45,514 nucleotides of DNA. It comes from Bacillus coahuilensis m4-4. GTDB taxonomy: Bacteria > Bacillota > Bacilli > Bacillales > Bacillaceae_K. A model generated the notes under the pieces. It was not told the DNA's origin, made no database searches, and worked only from the letters and a program-made list of their open reading frames with translations. Numbering within the stretch: the stretch's first letter is position 1; every line of letters begins with the position of its first letter. Made by a program: the position numbers and the translations under genes. This document shows, in pieces, positions 1-9,038 of this stretch. The DNA lies in the NCBI RefSeq assembly GCF_000171615.1, contig NZ_ABFU01000065.3, positions 3,090 to 48,603 on the forward strand, read 5' to 3'.

Positions 1-2
1 TC

Positions 3-338
3 CTTCTGTTAAACACGGTATTGACGGTTAGAGAAGGACAAGCTCATTCCCATAAAGGGAAAGGGTGGGAAATACTAACAGACCATGTGATAGGGCATTT
101 AAATAGTAGGGATGAGCATATTGTCTTTATTTTATGGGGAAAGCCTGCTGAGAAAAAGGCAACACTTATTGATGAGACGAAGCATACGATCAGTACCTCT
201 CCCCATCCAAGCCCACTTTCAGCGAGGAGAGGCTTCTTTGGCAGCCGTCCTTTCTCCAAAGTGAATGAGGCGCTACAAAAGCATGGCCAACATCCGATTG
301 ACTGGCGATTGGAGGAACATGGATGGAAAAGCCGATAA
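3..338 (+). CDS. ung: Uracil-DNA glycosylase, C-terminal part (5' end outside window)
   Basis: Base-excision repair enzyme that removes uracil from DNA. Only the last ~111 residues are present; the frame is open to the left edge, reading [12 protein letters not shown], so the TTG at 21 is not a start. Visible family signatures are the LNTVLTVR segment, FILWGKPA, and the DNA-intercalation loop [16 protein letters not shown] with the conserved His-Pro-Ser, followed by the PIDW tail typical of family 1 UDGs. The 3' end overlaps the next small gene by 16 nt, suggesting co-transcription. In B. subtilis ung also lies near ywdI and ywdK. The assignment is firm from motif content. Confidence 0.95.
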   Translation, partial: LLLNTVLTVREGQAHSHKGKGWEILTDHVIGHLNSRDEHIVFILWGKPAEKKATLIDETKHTISTSPHPSPLSARRGFFGSRPFSKVNEALQKHGQHPIDWRLEEHGWKSR

Positions 339-502
339 ATTGCTTACAATGTCAGTACTTCTATGTTACTTGGGAACAGCATCATTCAAGAGGGTGTAAA
401 GCTCACGGGTTTAAATCGAAGCAGCTACCTTCCTTGGTGGTAAAAAAAGCATCAGGACAAGCGTGCCATGCGTTTACAAAAAAGAATACGGTGAGGTCCT
501 AA
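323..502 (+). CDS. Small four-cysteine protein (59 aa), possible zinc-ribbon
   Basis: A 59-residue ORF begins at ATG 323, inside the end of ung, with GGAGGA at 311-316 six bases upstream. It stops at 500-502, three bases before the K+ channel start, so the three genes look translationally coupled. Cysteines at residues 7, 10, 25 and 48 (CLQC, then [10 protein letters not shown], then ASGQACHAF) suggest one metal site. The pattern of aromatic and Gly residues looks like a conserved small bacterial protein rather than chance coding. No function is known to me. Its position behind ung may be only a local arrangement. Confidence 0.7.
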   Translation: MEKPINCLQCQYFYVTWEQHHSRGCKAHGFKSKQLPSLVVKKASGQACHAFTKKNTVRS

Positions 503-504
503 TT

Positions 505-1560
505 ATGTTAAATCATCGTTTGATGGAAAAGGAAGAAAACGCCTATCGCAGAAGCATGCGGTACCATCATTTAGTACGTAGTATTGTTCTCATGAACCTC
601 ATTATTGTCGCCGGAACAGTAGGGTTTATGATAATTGAAGAACTGAATATATTTGATGCTCTGTGGCTTACAATGATAACGGTCTTAACCGTTGGATATG
701 GGGACGCGGTTCCAGAGAGTGGAACTGGTAAATTATTTGCTCTCATTATTATACCGGTTGCCATCGGCATTGTTTCCTATGCCATGGGTTCTATTGCCTC
801 CCTTCTTTTAGAGGGAGAGTTTTCTGAATCAGTGAGGCTGAAACGAATGAAAACAAAAATTCAAAAGCTAGAAGATCATATTATTGTGTGTGGGGTAGGT
901 CGAGTCGGGGAGCAAGTGCTTGAACATTTTAGAGAAAAGGGTGTAAATGCGGTATACATAGACGAAAATGTGGATCAGTTAAAATCCATTATGCGCGATG
1001 AGGAAGTCTATCTAGTTGGGGATGCAACGGATGATAAGATGCTTGTTATGGCAGGTCTTGAGAAGGCAAAAGGAGTTATCGCAACCTTACCAAGCGATGC
1101 GGATAATGTATTTATTACGTTAACCGCAAAAGGAATCATGCCAGACATTCATGTTGTGGCTCGAGCAGAAAAGCCATCCTCCGTTGATACACTAAGAAGG
1201 GCTGGGGCAGACAAGGTCATCAATCCATCTTCTTTAGGTGGAAAGCAAATGGTCCTTTCCATGTTAAAGCCCGTTAGTGTAGAATATGTAGACATGATGT
1301 TTCACTCAAGCGACCATGACTTTGGGTTTGAAGAAATTATTATTAAAGAAGGTTCAACATTAGAGGGAACTACATTAGGCGAGGCAGACATTCGCGCGAA
1401 ATACGGGGTGACGGTAGTGGCTATTCACCGAGAAGCTAACTTGATTACAAACCCCCAAGCAGATGTACAACTAAAATCAGGAGATAAGCTCGTGGTCTTC
1501 GCCTCAGATGAAGACCTCACCCAGTTTGAACATCTCTGTAGCGGACCGGAGGATAGATAA
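505..1560 (+). CDS. Two-TM potassium channel with cytosolic RCK (TrkA-N/TrkA-C) domains
   Basis: A 351-residue K+ channel of the MthK/YugO type. Two membrane helices (about residues 23-43 and 77-98) flank a pore loop with the selectivity filter TVGYGD at 62-67. An RCK N domain follows, with the dinucleotide-binding GVGRVG at about 130-135 and an acidic residue at the end of the second strand (YIDEN). The last ~80 residues form a TrkA-C ligand domain. I start at ATG 505, placing the basic N-terminus just before TM1; an in-frame ATG at 463 would overlap the upstream gene by 40 bases and lacks a clear ribosome site. The stop codon is one base from the ywdI ATG. It probably acts as a ligand-gated K+ efflux/uptake channel; the ligand cannot be read from sequence. 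Confidence 0.9.
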   Translation: MLNHRLMEKEENAYRRSMRYHHLVRSIVLMNLIIVAGTVGFMIIEELNIFDALWLTMITVLTVGYGDAVPESGTGKLFALIIIPVAIGIVSYAMGSIASLLLEGEFSESVRLKRMKTKIQKLEDHIIVCGVGRVGEQVLEHFREKGVNAVYIDENVDQLKSIMRDEEVYLVGDATDDKMLVMAGLEKAKGVIATLPSDADNVFITLTAKGIMPDIHVVARAEKPSSVDTLRRAGADKVINPSSLGGKQMVLSMLKPVSVEYVDMMFHSSDHDFGFEEIIIKEGSTLEGTTLGEADIRAKYGVTVVAIHREANLITNPQADVQLKSGDKLVVFASDEDLTQFEHLCSGPEDR

Positions 1561-1561
1561 A

Positions 1562-1858
1562 ATGAATATTAGTCACCATGGAATATTACAGCAAGTTGAA
1601 AAAGAGCTTCAAGCTGCCAGGCAACAGGACGGCCCTGCTTTAAAATCTCATATTTATGCGATAAAAGCACTATGCGAAGTGCTTTTACAAGAAGAGGGTT
1701 CTCCTATTACGACATCTCCGTCACCACAATACACTAAACGAACAGTGCTTGAAGCACCTCCAGTTACGGCTTCAAAGCAGCAAAGTACGATTGTGAACGA
1801 GGCACAAAAAATACCAACAGATGATGGAGCCAATGGAAGCTCGTTATTTGATTTTTAA
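1562..1858 (+). CDS. ywdI: YwdI family (DUF5327) protein
   Basis: A 98-residue protein of unknown function. Its N-terminal half is predicted helical and carries the family-like segment HIYAIKALCEVLL; the C-terminal half is Pro/Ser/Thr-rich and ends in SSLFDF. ATG 1562 lies one base after the channel stop, with GGAGG at about 1548-1552 as ribosome site. The same gene precedes ywdK in B. subtilis, which supports the call. No signal peptide, membrane segment or catalytic motif is visible. Confidence 0.8.
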   Translation: MNISHHGILQQVEKELQAARQQDGPALKSHIYAIKALCEVLLQEEGSPITTSPSPQYTKRTVLEAPPVTASKQQSTIVNEAQKIPTDDGANGSSLFDF

Positions 1859-1873
1859 AAGGGAGTGGAACAC

Positions 1874-2244
1874 ATGAAAGTTTTATCTTACTAGGTGCCA
1901 TTAACGCCTTTCTTTCCGTTGCTTTTGGGGCATTCGGCGCTCATGCATTAGAAGGAAAGCTAGAAGCAAAATACATAGAAACTTGGCAAAAGGCAGTTCA
2001 ATATCAAATGTTTCATGCTGGTGGTCTCTTTGTTGTTGGCCTTCTAGGCCTGCATGTAACGGGCAACAGCCTATTAAACTGGGCAGGCTGGCTATTGTTC
2101 GCTGGTATTCTTTTCTTCTCAGGCAGTTTATATATTTTAAGCTTAACCAAAATAAGCGTTCTTGGCGCCATTACACCGATTGGTGGAGTACTCTTCCTAG
2201 CCGGCTGGGTATTAATTGGAATTGCTAGCTTAAAATGGTTGTAA
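1874..2244 (+). CDS. ywdK: YwdK, DUF423 membrane protein (one-base frameshift at the 5' end)
   Basis: Small integral membrane protein of the DUF423 family, about 124 residues, four predicted helices, containing the family hallmark AFGAFGAHALE near the N-terminus. ATG 1874 has GGGAGTGG upstream, but the frame stops after six codons. The remaining protein is open in the +2 frame from LLGAINAF onwards. One T added to the T run at about 1881-1884 restores MKVFILLGAINAF, exactly the expected family start. I read it as one gene with a sequencing deletion. It is followed by a good terminator. Function is unknown for the family. Confidence 0.85.
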
Positions 2245-2262
2245 ATCAGATAGAATTTTAGA

Positions 2263-2292
2263 AGGCACCCCATTTGGTGGGGTGTCTTTTTT
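2263..2292 (+). terminator. Rho-independent terminator after ywdK
   Basis: GGCACCCCA pairs with TGGGGTGTC (one G-U pair) across a five-base loop, followed by six T. It lies 18 bases after the ywdK stop. Confidence 0.85.
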
Positions 2293-2338
2293 GATCGGTG
2301 GAATGTGGTTAGGGACGCGGTGGAGGTAGAAGGGAGGA

Positions 2339-2452
2339 GTGCACGCAAAAGCTGAAGAGCCGCACGTAAAGCCCCGGAAACCGCACGCAAAAGCCCAGAG
2401 CCGCACGCAAAACCCCGGTAACCGCACGCAAAAAAGAGAAGTGCACGCAATC
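2339..2452. repeat. GCACGCAAA-family array, six monomers of about 21 bp
   Basis: GCACG cores start at 2341, 2362, 2383, 2403, 2424 and 2443, spacings 21, 21, 20, 21 and 19, total 102. The 19-bp last interval matches the short fifth monomer of the much larger array at 44.8 kb, so this looks like a single higher-order unit of that family. The left flank (2295-2338) is G-rich and the right flank (2451-2510) strongly C-rich. It lies between the convergent ywdK and gerQ genes. ORFs running through it are open on both strands and are not believable genes. Confidence 0.85.
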
Positions 2453-2560
2453 CCCAGTCCCCCCACGTCCCCCCACGATATAACCCTCCCCTCTCCCCAA
2501 CAAAAAAAACCCCTCACCGCCCCGTCAAAACGAGGCAATCAGAGGTTTTATCATCATTCT

Positions 2561-2998
2561 TTAAGGCCTAGGTGAATACATAGCCATTTGTCCACCGCCG
2601 AACTGAGGTAAATACTCAATCTCTTCGTCAAATGTAATATAGTTTAAGTAAATCATTGGTAATAAGTAGCGCATGCCTGTTTGAGGATCACTCAAGATTA
2701 AGTGGTCACGGCCAGCAGCTTCAATGATACCTTTAAACACTTTGGCATTCCATTGCGTATTATTTTCAAATGTCATATACACCGTAGCGAGTTTGCCTTT
2801 GTTCAATCGTAAAATATTTTCAATGTAGGACTCTTCAATCGGTAACTGACCAGGAACATTTTGTGATGGAGCCGGTACATTGGTTGGAGCAGGAACCTGT
2901 AAGCCCTGACCGTAATAAGGAATTTGCCCAGCTTGCTGCTGCCCCCCGTACATTTGTTGACCATATCCATATGGATTTCCATACTGTGAATAATTCAT
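2561..2998 (-). CDS. gerQ: Spore coat protein GerQ
   Basis: A 145-residue coat protein needed with CwlJ for Ca-dipicolinate-triggered germination; in B. subtilis it is cross-linked into the coat by transglutaminase. The first ~50 residues are rich in Tyr, Gly, Gln and Pro, and the C-terminal ~90 residues are the conserved GerQ domain (YIENILRLNKGK, AAGRDHLILSDP, YLNYITFDEE). ATG 2998 is preceded by AAGGGGGAAAAAGG on the minus strand. It lies 27 bases downstream of cwlJ in the same order as in B. subtilis, so the two are almost certainly one transcription unit, expected to be sigma-E dependent. Confidence 0.95.
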   Translation of the reverse strand: MNYSQYGNPYGYGQQMYGGQQQAGQIPYYGQGLQVPAPTNVPAPSQNVPGQLPIEESYIENILRLNKGKLATVYMTFENNTQWNAKVFKGIIEAAGRDHLILSDPQTGMRYLLPMIYLNYITFDEEIEYLPQFGGGQMAMYSPRP

Positions 2999-3025
2999 TA
3001 CCTTTTTCCCCCTTAAGCAATCATT

Positions 3026-3448
3026 TTAAAATACAGATGCACAATTTGAGCGTGTTGGCGAAAAGAAACAATGAGATTTGTAGCGACCAGAATTGTATTG
3101 ATTAAACCACTGAGCAGGGCAGTTGCCTTCTGGTCGAAAGAACCATAGTGAATATTGAGCAGGATGATAGCGTCCACCTTTAATGGCCTTTCTAGCTAAA
3201 TCAATATCCTTCTGCCTTGCTGCTTGATAGAAATAACCTTTTTGCGTAGCCTCAAAACCACCGGGACTTTGATACACCATGTCACGAATACTTCTAATAT
3301 TCTTGAAATCAAGGCAATCTGCTCGTGCGCGGTTTACTCCAACATTTCCAACCATTAGCATCCCAAGCTGCCCGTCACCTTCTGCTTCTGCTCTCATTAA
3401 TCGAGCTAGAAGCTTTACATCTTCTTCTGTATACGGAACTACTCCCAT
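3026..3448 (-). CDS. cwlJ: Cell wall hydrolase CwlJ (spore cortex lysis)
   Basis: A 140-residue SleB/CwlJ-family hydrolase that degrades spore cortex peptidoglycan on germination by Ca-DPA. Family features: RLMRAEAEGDGQLGMLMVGNVGVNR with the conserved catalytic-type Glu, then SPGGFEAT, and the C-terminal CPAQWFNQY and KSHCFFSP segments. There is no signal peptide, as expected for a mother-cell protein. Two adjacent Met codons are possible; the second (3448) aligns with the B. subtilis start and has AGAGGTG at better spacing. It is followed immediately by gerQ. Sporulation control is known from B. subtilis; I could not find a convincing sigma-E promoter upstream. Confidence 0.95.
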   Translation of the reverse strand: MGVVPYTEEDVKLLARLMRAEAEGDGQLGMLMVGNVGVNRARADCLDFKNIRSIRDMVYQSPGGFEATQKGYFYQAARQKDIDLARKAIKGGRYHPAQYSLWFFRPEGNCPAQWFNQYNSGRYKSHCFFSPTRSNCASVF

Positions 3449-3708
3449 CATCTCACCTCTTTTGGTGTACTGATTACTTTAGTTTGTACAGATGATTCTT
3501 CCCGCTGTTAAAAACATATGAAGGTACAGGAGGGGATATGCCTAGACATTCTCTACAGCTTAATCCGAAAGGCGAGAGTGGGATGCAGTTGTGTCGAATG
3601 TTAAGGATATTTGTCGATACAATCAATCTAGTATTTTTAGAAAATTCTGCTAAACTATTCTAGTCGATAGAAAAAAATGACAATTAATTAGTGAAGCGAG
3701 GGAAATGC

Positions 3709-6700
3709 ATGGGGAAGATGAATAAGGTAGCTCAATCTGTTCTACCAATTACCCTATCAATGCTGTTAGTTACTCCACCGGTTGTTGGGTCTGCGCAAAG
3801 CTCTAATCAAGCAAACATCACGTATAAGGACTGGACGAATTTACTTTCAAAGGAAAAACAACAAGAGATTTCTTTTACCAACATAAAGCAAGAGAAAGAA
3901 CAAACGACAAAGAATGAATACATTATTAAGACAGATAAACCGATTGCCTCTTCTGTCCATAAAAAAGCGGGGGCGACGGTTGTTAAAAGCTATTCAAAGC
4001 TTGGATTTGACGTCATTCGTGTAACAGATGAGAAGAAGTTAGAAGCTGCGATTAAAGTTTATGAAAAACCGCGGGTGTTCGTTCTATTTCAAAAAGTGTT
4101 TCATATGAGAAGCTAGCAGTAAATGATCCTAAAGTGGACAAGCAATATCATGTAGAACAGTTAGGGTTGCTTCAAGCTCAGGATCAAGCTTCAGATTCAG
4201 AAGTAACGGTAGCCGTCATAGATGGTGGTGTGGATTTAAAGCATAAAGATTTGAAGAATAATATAGTTGGAGCAATCAACATTTTAGATCCTATGAAAAA
4301 ACCGGTGGCTGATGCTCATGGAACTCACGTTGCAGGAATTATTGCGGCTGAGAAGAACAATGGGATAGGTGGAATTGGTGTAAATCCTTCTGCAAATCTA
4401 TTAGCCATTGATGTGTTTAATGGTACTCCTTTTACTAGTGATTACCATATTGCTGAAGGAATCATTTATGCGGTGGATAACGGTGCGAATGTCATTAATA
4501 TGAGTCTTGGTGGAGGTTTTCCTTCAGATATTTTAGATTCTGCTATTCAATATGCAGTAGAATCTGGTGTAGTGGTGGTAGCAGCTGCAGGGAATACTGG
4601 GTCTAATCAAAAGGAATATCCAGCTAGCTATGATTCTGTTATTTCTGTAGGTGCAACCAATGCAGATGAGGAGCTTGCGAACTTTTCAACCTACGGACCA
4701 TCAGTCGATGTGGTAGCTCCTGGTCAGGACATTTATAGTACAGGTTATTGGAATAAATCGACGTATATGAATATGAGTGGAACATCCATGGCATCCCCTG
4801 TTGTAGCGGGAGTGGTATCGTTACTGCTTGCGGATAATCCAGATCTTACGCCAAGTGAAATTGAGTATATCCTAAAGAATACGAGCAAAGACCTTGGAGA
4901 AAGTGGCTATGATTTAAAATATGCACACGGCCTAGTAGATCCAGGTGAGGCTCTAAGCTTTGAAGGAGACATTCCTGTAAGCTATGAATTATATCCAGAA
5001 GAGGGACTAGAAGTAGCAGAATCCTTAACATTAAAGGATGATCAGGGGTCGGCAAATGGCTTGTTGACATTGGAAGAGTCCCAACGCTTCTATACCGTTG
5101 ATGTAAAAGAGGGAGAATACGTCCAAACTCTTTTACAAGGAGATAAAAATGTGGATTATAAACTAGGAATCTATTTCTTTGACCAAGATGGTGAATGGAT
5201 GGATATGCTAGAGCTTGATGACGCAAGAGAGGGAAGCAAGGAAGGGTACCTATATCAAGCTATGACGGATGGGACAATTTTACTTGAAGTTAAAGATTCA
5301 AATAAGAATTTAGGGGTCAACGGGAAGGCTTCTTTTACCCTTGATGTAATGGTAACGGAGGAGCTTCTTGATGAAGGGAATTCTGAGAGTACGCCAACGT
5401 TAGTCGAAGAACTTCCTTATGTGTTAGAAGAACCAGCATATTTAGCTGGAGAGGATGGAGATTCTGATTTTTATACGTTCTCTGTTAGCGAAGAACAAAC
5501 AGTAAAGGTAGAGCTTGATGGCGTTCCTGGAATTGATCCAGCCATCAAACTTTGGATAACTGAAGATGGCACAGAAGAGAAGTTTGAAATGTTATGGGAA
5601 GATCTCGGATACTCCGGTGAGGGAGAGACGCTTATTTTTGATGCGATTCCGGGTTATACCTATACAGCTGAACTGATGAGCGCTCCTTATTTAAGTGAAG
5701 ATGAGGAAATCTTTGAAGATGAGTTCTTTGAGATTGATTTTGGTTTCTACGGTGGCATGTCCTCTTTGCTTCCGTATACAGTAACAATTGACGGAAAAGT
5801 AATTCCAGAGGATGCTGATGGGTTTCCAGAGGAATATATGGAAGAGGAAGAACTATTATTAAGCGGGAACTTGAGCTTAAAAGAATATGCTAAGAAGTCT
5901 ATTTCCAAACACGATGAAGAAGATGAATACATGGATGAAGAAGAGTACGAAGAAGAGCTGTACAATCCGTTTAGTGGAGCACATCCTATCACACTTGGAG
6001 ATGACGTGACAGATTACCTGCAATTTGGTGGAGATGTCGATATCTTTTCTTTTACAGCAACTGATAACGTATCAGCAAAGCTTGCTGTAACATCTAAAGG
6101 GAAGATAAACCCGTTAGTAGAGTTGTATGCGTTTGATGAGCAGTTTGGTGAGTGGGCTGTTGTTCAAATGAACATAGGTCTATACTCGATGTCAGATCAA
6201 ATTATGGCTAACTTAGTTGAAGGCACCGACTATGTAGTAGCAGTAAGTGACTTGGACTGGACGCCTTCATTTGATAGCTACACGGTTTCAACAGAAATCA
6301 TGGGATCATATGAACAGGATGAATTCGAGCCGAACAATTTAGATGTGCATGCGTATGATCTAGGAGAGGAAACGGTTAGTGGTAACCTAACAGCAAGTGG
6401 AGATATGGATTTATTTTATTTACCTCCTGGTGAAAGCGGCGTGTGGGGCTTCCATACTTCTGTTACTCCAGATCCAAGCTCTAAGCTCCCACTTGACCCA
6501 GTTGTTATCGTGCTAGCTGATATAAATGGTGACAAGGTTCTTGATTGGGAAGAATTCGAATCACAACAGATGTATGATACAGGGTTTGAAAATGAGAGTG
6601 AATCCGGTTCCTTTATGAGAAAAGAAGAAGCGGGACAGTTTATCGTAGTGCTTAACTACTTCGGTGGAGCGAACGTGAACAGCACGTCTACGTATGAGTT

Positions 6701-7993
6701 AACAACAAGTCCAATCGCTACAGAGGATGAGGATGAAAATTCAGTTGTAAAAGGAAATGTTCCAAGTCATCCACTTGCTCTAAAGAAGCAAGGTCAAACA
6801 TGGAGTGCCAAAGGCTACTTTAACAGCAAGTCACTGAGTGATGATATGGATTGGTACGTGTTACCAACATGGGAAAATACACGAGCAACCCTTTCGTTAA
6901 AAGCACCTGGTACAGATGCAACTATGAAGGTATATGATAGCAAAGGTCAACAAATAGCATCGGTAGATGACTACGGAAAAGATGATCATGAAGTTCGAGC
7001 CTTCACACTTGGGAAAGGTCCTTACTATGTGTCTGTTACAACGTATGATGGAAACGGAAGTCTTTTACCATACGAATTAAACGTAACTTCAAACGTAACT
7101 CCTAAAAATGGAAAAGAACGCATTTCAGGAAATACACGATATGAAACGTCCTTAGCCTTCGCAAAGAAAATAGCGGATCATTCATTAGATACCGTAATCC
7201 TTGCTTCTGGTGAGAACTATCCAGATGCATTAGCGGGTGGTCCTTTAGCAGAAAGCTTAAATGGTACCGTTATTCTGGTGAATGAAAAACTTCCGTGTTG
7301 GAGGCGGCATCTAAAGAAGCGCAGAGACTTCTAAAATCAAATGGTAAAATTGTGATTTTAGGTGGAACGAAAGCCGTATCAAAAGAGGTTGAATCTCATT
7401 TGAAGAAGAAATTTACGGTGACGAGAATCAGTGGGTCCGATCGAACGGACACTAGCCTTCAAATTGCTTCAAAAGTGAATAAGGCACCGACTGAGTTATT
7501 TCTAACGTCGGGCTCTAGTTTCGCGGATGCTCTAAGCGTTTCTAGTTATGCCACAACCAAACAAATTCCTATTTTGCTTAACTCAAGCAAAGATCAGCTT
7601 CACAAGGACATTAAAGAGTATGTAAAGATGAGCAAGGTGAAAACTGTCACCATCGTTGGTGGAACCTCAGTTGTTAGCGACCAAGTGAAAAAGGAATTAC
7701 AGTCACTTGGCGTAACAGTGAATAGAATTGCAGGTAAGGATCGTATTGAAACATCCATTAAAGTAGCAGAAACTTACTATCCAAACGCAACATCCATTGC
7801 GGTAACAAATGGTTGGAAATTCCCAGATGCTCTTAGTGGAAGCCACTTTGCATCGGTAACGGGCTCTCCGGTTGTATTAACAGATGGTAAAAAGCTAGGA
7901 AGCCAAGTAGAAGCTTATGTGAAGAAAAATAAAATTTCTTTCTACTATATTTACGGCGGAACGGCTGTTATGTCAGATACGGTTGTGAAGTAA
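3709..7993 (+). CDS. Large secreted subtilisin-like protease with PPC-like domains and three cell-wall-binding repeats (two frameshifts)
   Basis: About 1,428 residues once two homopolymer errors are corrected (an A missing near 4064-4068 and another near 7284-7288; restoring the latter gives NEKTSVLEAA). Order: signal peptide (MGKMNKVAQ start, GAGGGA upstream), I9-type propeptide, then S8 catalytic domain with Asp in VAVIDGG (4221), His in HGTHVAG (4317), oxyanion Asn in AAGN, and Ser in GTSMASP (4785). A long acidic region (about 4950-6750) carries at least three pre-peptidase C-like beta modules (EDGDSDFYTF, GGDVDIFSF, SGDMDLFYL). The end has three CWB_2 repeats, each starting RI(S/A)G and containing DAL. 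It is probably exported and held on the wall. Substrate unknown; not part of the conserved gene order around it. Confidence 0.9.
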
Positions 7994-7995
7994 AG

Positions 7996-8030
7996 AAAAA
8001 TCCTTAAGGCCTTGGCCTTAAGGATTTTTT
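7996..8030. terminator. Bidirectional terminator between the protease gene and hemQ
   Basis: Near-perfect inverted repeat with AAAAATCCTTAAGGCC as left arm and GGCCTTAAGGATTTTTT as right arm. A and T tracts on the outer sides let it serve both convergent genes. Confidence 0.9.
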
Positions 8031-8036
8031 ACTTCC

Positions 8037-8783
8037 TTACTGAACATGTAAAAATGTCGCAATTCTTTCTTCTTCCAGTAAGTTTCCTACATAGAATGCA
8101 CCAAACTCACCGTAACGAGCACTTACTTCGTCAAAGCGCATTTCGTATACAAGCTTCTTGAATTGAAGTACATCATCAGCAAATAAAGTGACGCCCCACT
8201 CATAATCGTCAAAGCCCACAGAACCTGTGATGACTTGCTTCACTTTTCCAGCGTATTGGCGACCAATCATACCATGGCTGCGCATCATTTCTTTACGATC
8301 TTCCATAGGTAGCATATACCAGTTGTCATTCCCTTGACGGCGCTTGTCCATTGGATAGAAACACACATGCTTGGCTTTCGGAAGTGTTGGGTATAGTCGT
8401 GCAATAACGTGAGGGTTTGAATAAGGATCCTCTCCGCCAGGTAAGTAGTTACTTAACTCTACAACAGACACGTAGGAGAATGTTGGAATCATGTACTCTG
8501 TGATCTTTAGCTTGTTGAACTCTGTTTCAAGCTCGTTTAACTCTTCCATCGTTTCACGTAAAATCATCAGCATGATGTCAGCTTTTTGACCAACAATGGT
8601 ATAGAGAGCGTGGCTCCCTTTTTCTTCTTCTTGAGTTTGATTTAGCTTATTTAAAAATTGGTGGTATTCTTGGATAGCTGCAGCACGTTCTTCGCTCGGA
8701 AGCATCTTCCACGTCGTCCAGTCAATTGCACGGAAATCATGAAGAGAATACCAACCATCTAATGTTTGAGCCGGTTCACTCAT
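8037..8783 (-). CDS. hemQ: Coproheme decarboxylase HemQ
   Basis: A 248-residue chlorite-dismutase-fold enzyme that converts coproheme III to heme b, the last step of the coproporphyrin-dependent pathway of Gram-positives. Tyr143 in CFYPMDKRR and His170 in MRSHGMIGR correspond, with a two-residue offset, to the catalytic Tyr145 and proximal His172 of the Geobacillus enzyme. I chose ATG 8783 (MSEPAQTL); AAAGGAG lies nine bases upstream, whereas the in-frame GTG three codons earlier would sit on the ribosome site. It is divergent from pta, as in B. subtilis (ywfI-pta). A single conserved copy with no oddities. Confidence 0.97.
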   Translation of the reverse strand: MSEPAQTLDGWYSLHDFRAIDWTTWKMLPSEERAAAIQEYHQFLNKLNQTQEEEKGSHALYTIVGQKADIMLMILRETMEELNELETEFNKLKITEYMIPTFSYVSVVELSNYLPGGEDPYSNPHVIARLYPTLPKAKHVCFYPMDKRRQGNDNWYMLPMEDRKEMMRSHGMIGRQYAGKVKQVITGSVGFDDYEWGVTLFADDVLQFKKLVYEMRFDEVSARYGEFGAFYVGNLLEEERIATFLHVQ

Positions 8784-8951
8784 GGGAATCACTCCTTTAT
8801 GTAATATCCATTTTACTATATCACAGTTTTGCCATAACTTTCTCCTTTAAGCCATTTGTCGTTTTATTGTCATTTGAATAGCAAAGAACGGGAAGGATAC
8901 AATAAAAGTGAAATAGTAGGGTGATTTTTCAGAAAAGAAAAACTTTAAGTT

Positions 8952-8965
8952 TGTAAACGGATACA
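8952..8965 (+). promoter_or_regulatory. cre site (CcpA) upstream of pta
   Basis: TGTAAACGGATACA matches the cre consensus TGWAANCGNTNWCA at every position but the tenth. Its centre is about 54 bases before the start point predicted from the adjacent promoter, the spacing at which CcpA activates B. subtilis pta and ackA. Confidence 0.75.
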
Positions 8966-8978
8966 AGAGGGATTATCC

Positions 8979-9006
8979 TTGAAAATCAGTGGGATAAGAG
9001 TATGCT
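8979..9006 (+). promoter_or_regulatory. Sigma-A-type promoter of pta
   Basis: TTGAAA at 8979-8984 and TATGCT at 9001-9006 separated by 16 bp. The position relative to the cre site and the pta ribosome site (AAGGAGGA) is coherent. Confidence 0.6.
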
Positions 9007-9038
9007 GAAAATTAGTAGTACATAAAGGAGGAACAAAA

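Noticed and set aside
2013-2538. Minus-strand ORFs opposite ywdK and through the 2.3 kb array
   Set aside because: They lie antisense to the real ywdK gene and in repeat sequence, with no ribosome sites.
3545-3600. Possible c-di-GMP-I riboswitch upstream of the subtilase (CCGAAAGGCGAGAGTGGGAT resembles part of one)
   Set aside because: The required GGCAAACC-type segment and a paired P2 stem around the GAAA are missing, so the resemblance is too short.
3538-3663. 41-codon ORF after AGGAGGGG in the cwlJ-protease gap
   Set aside because: The ribosome site is only two bases from the ATG, and the product has no recognisable features. Not strong enough to annotate.
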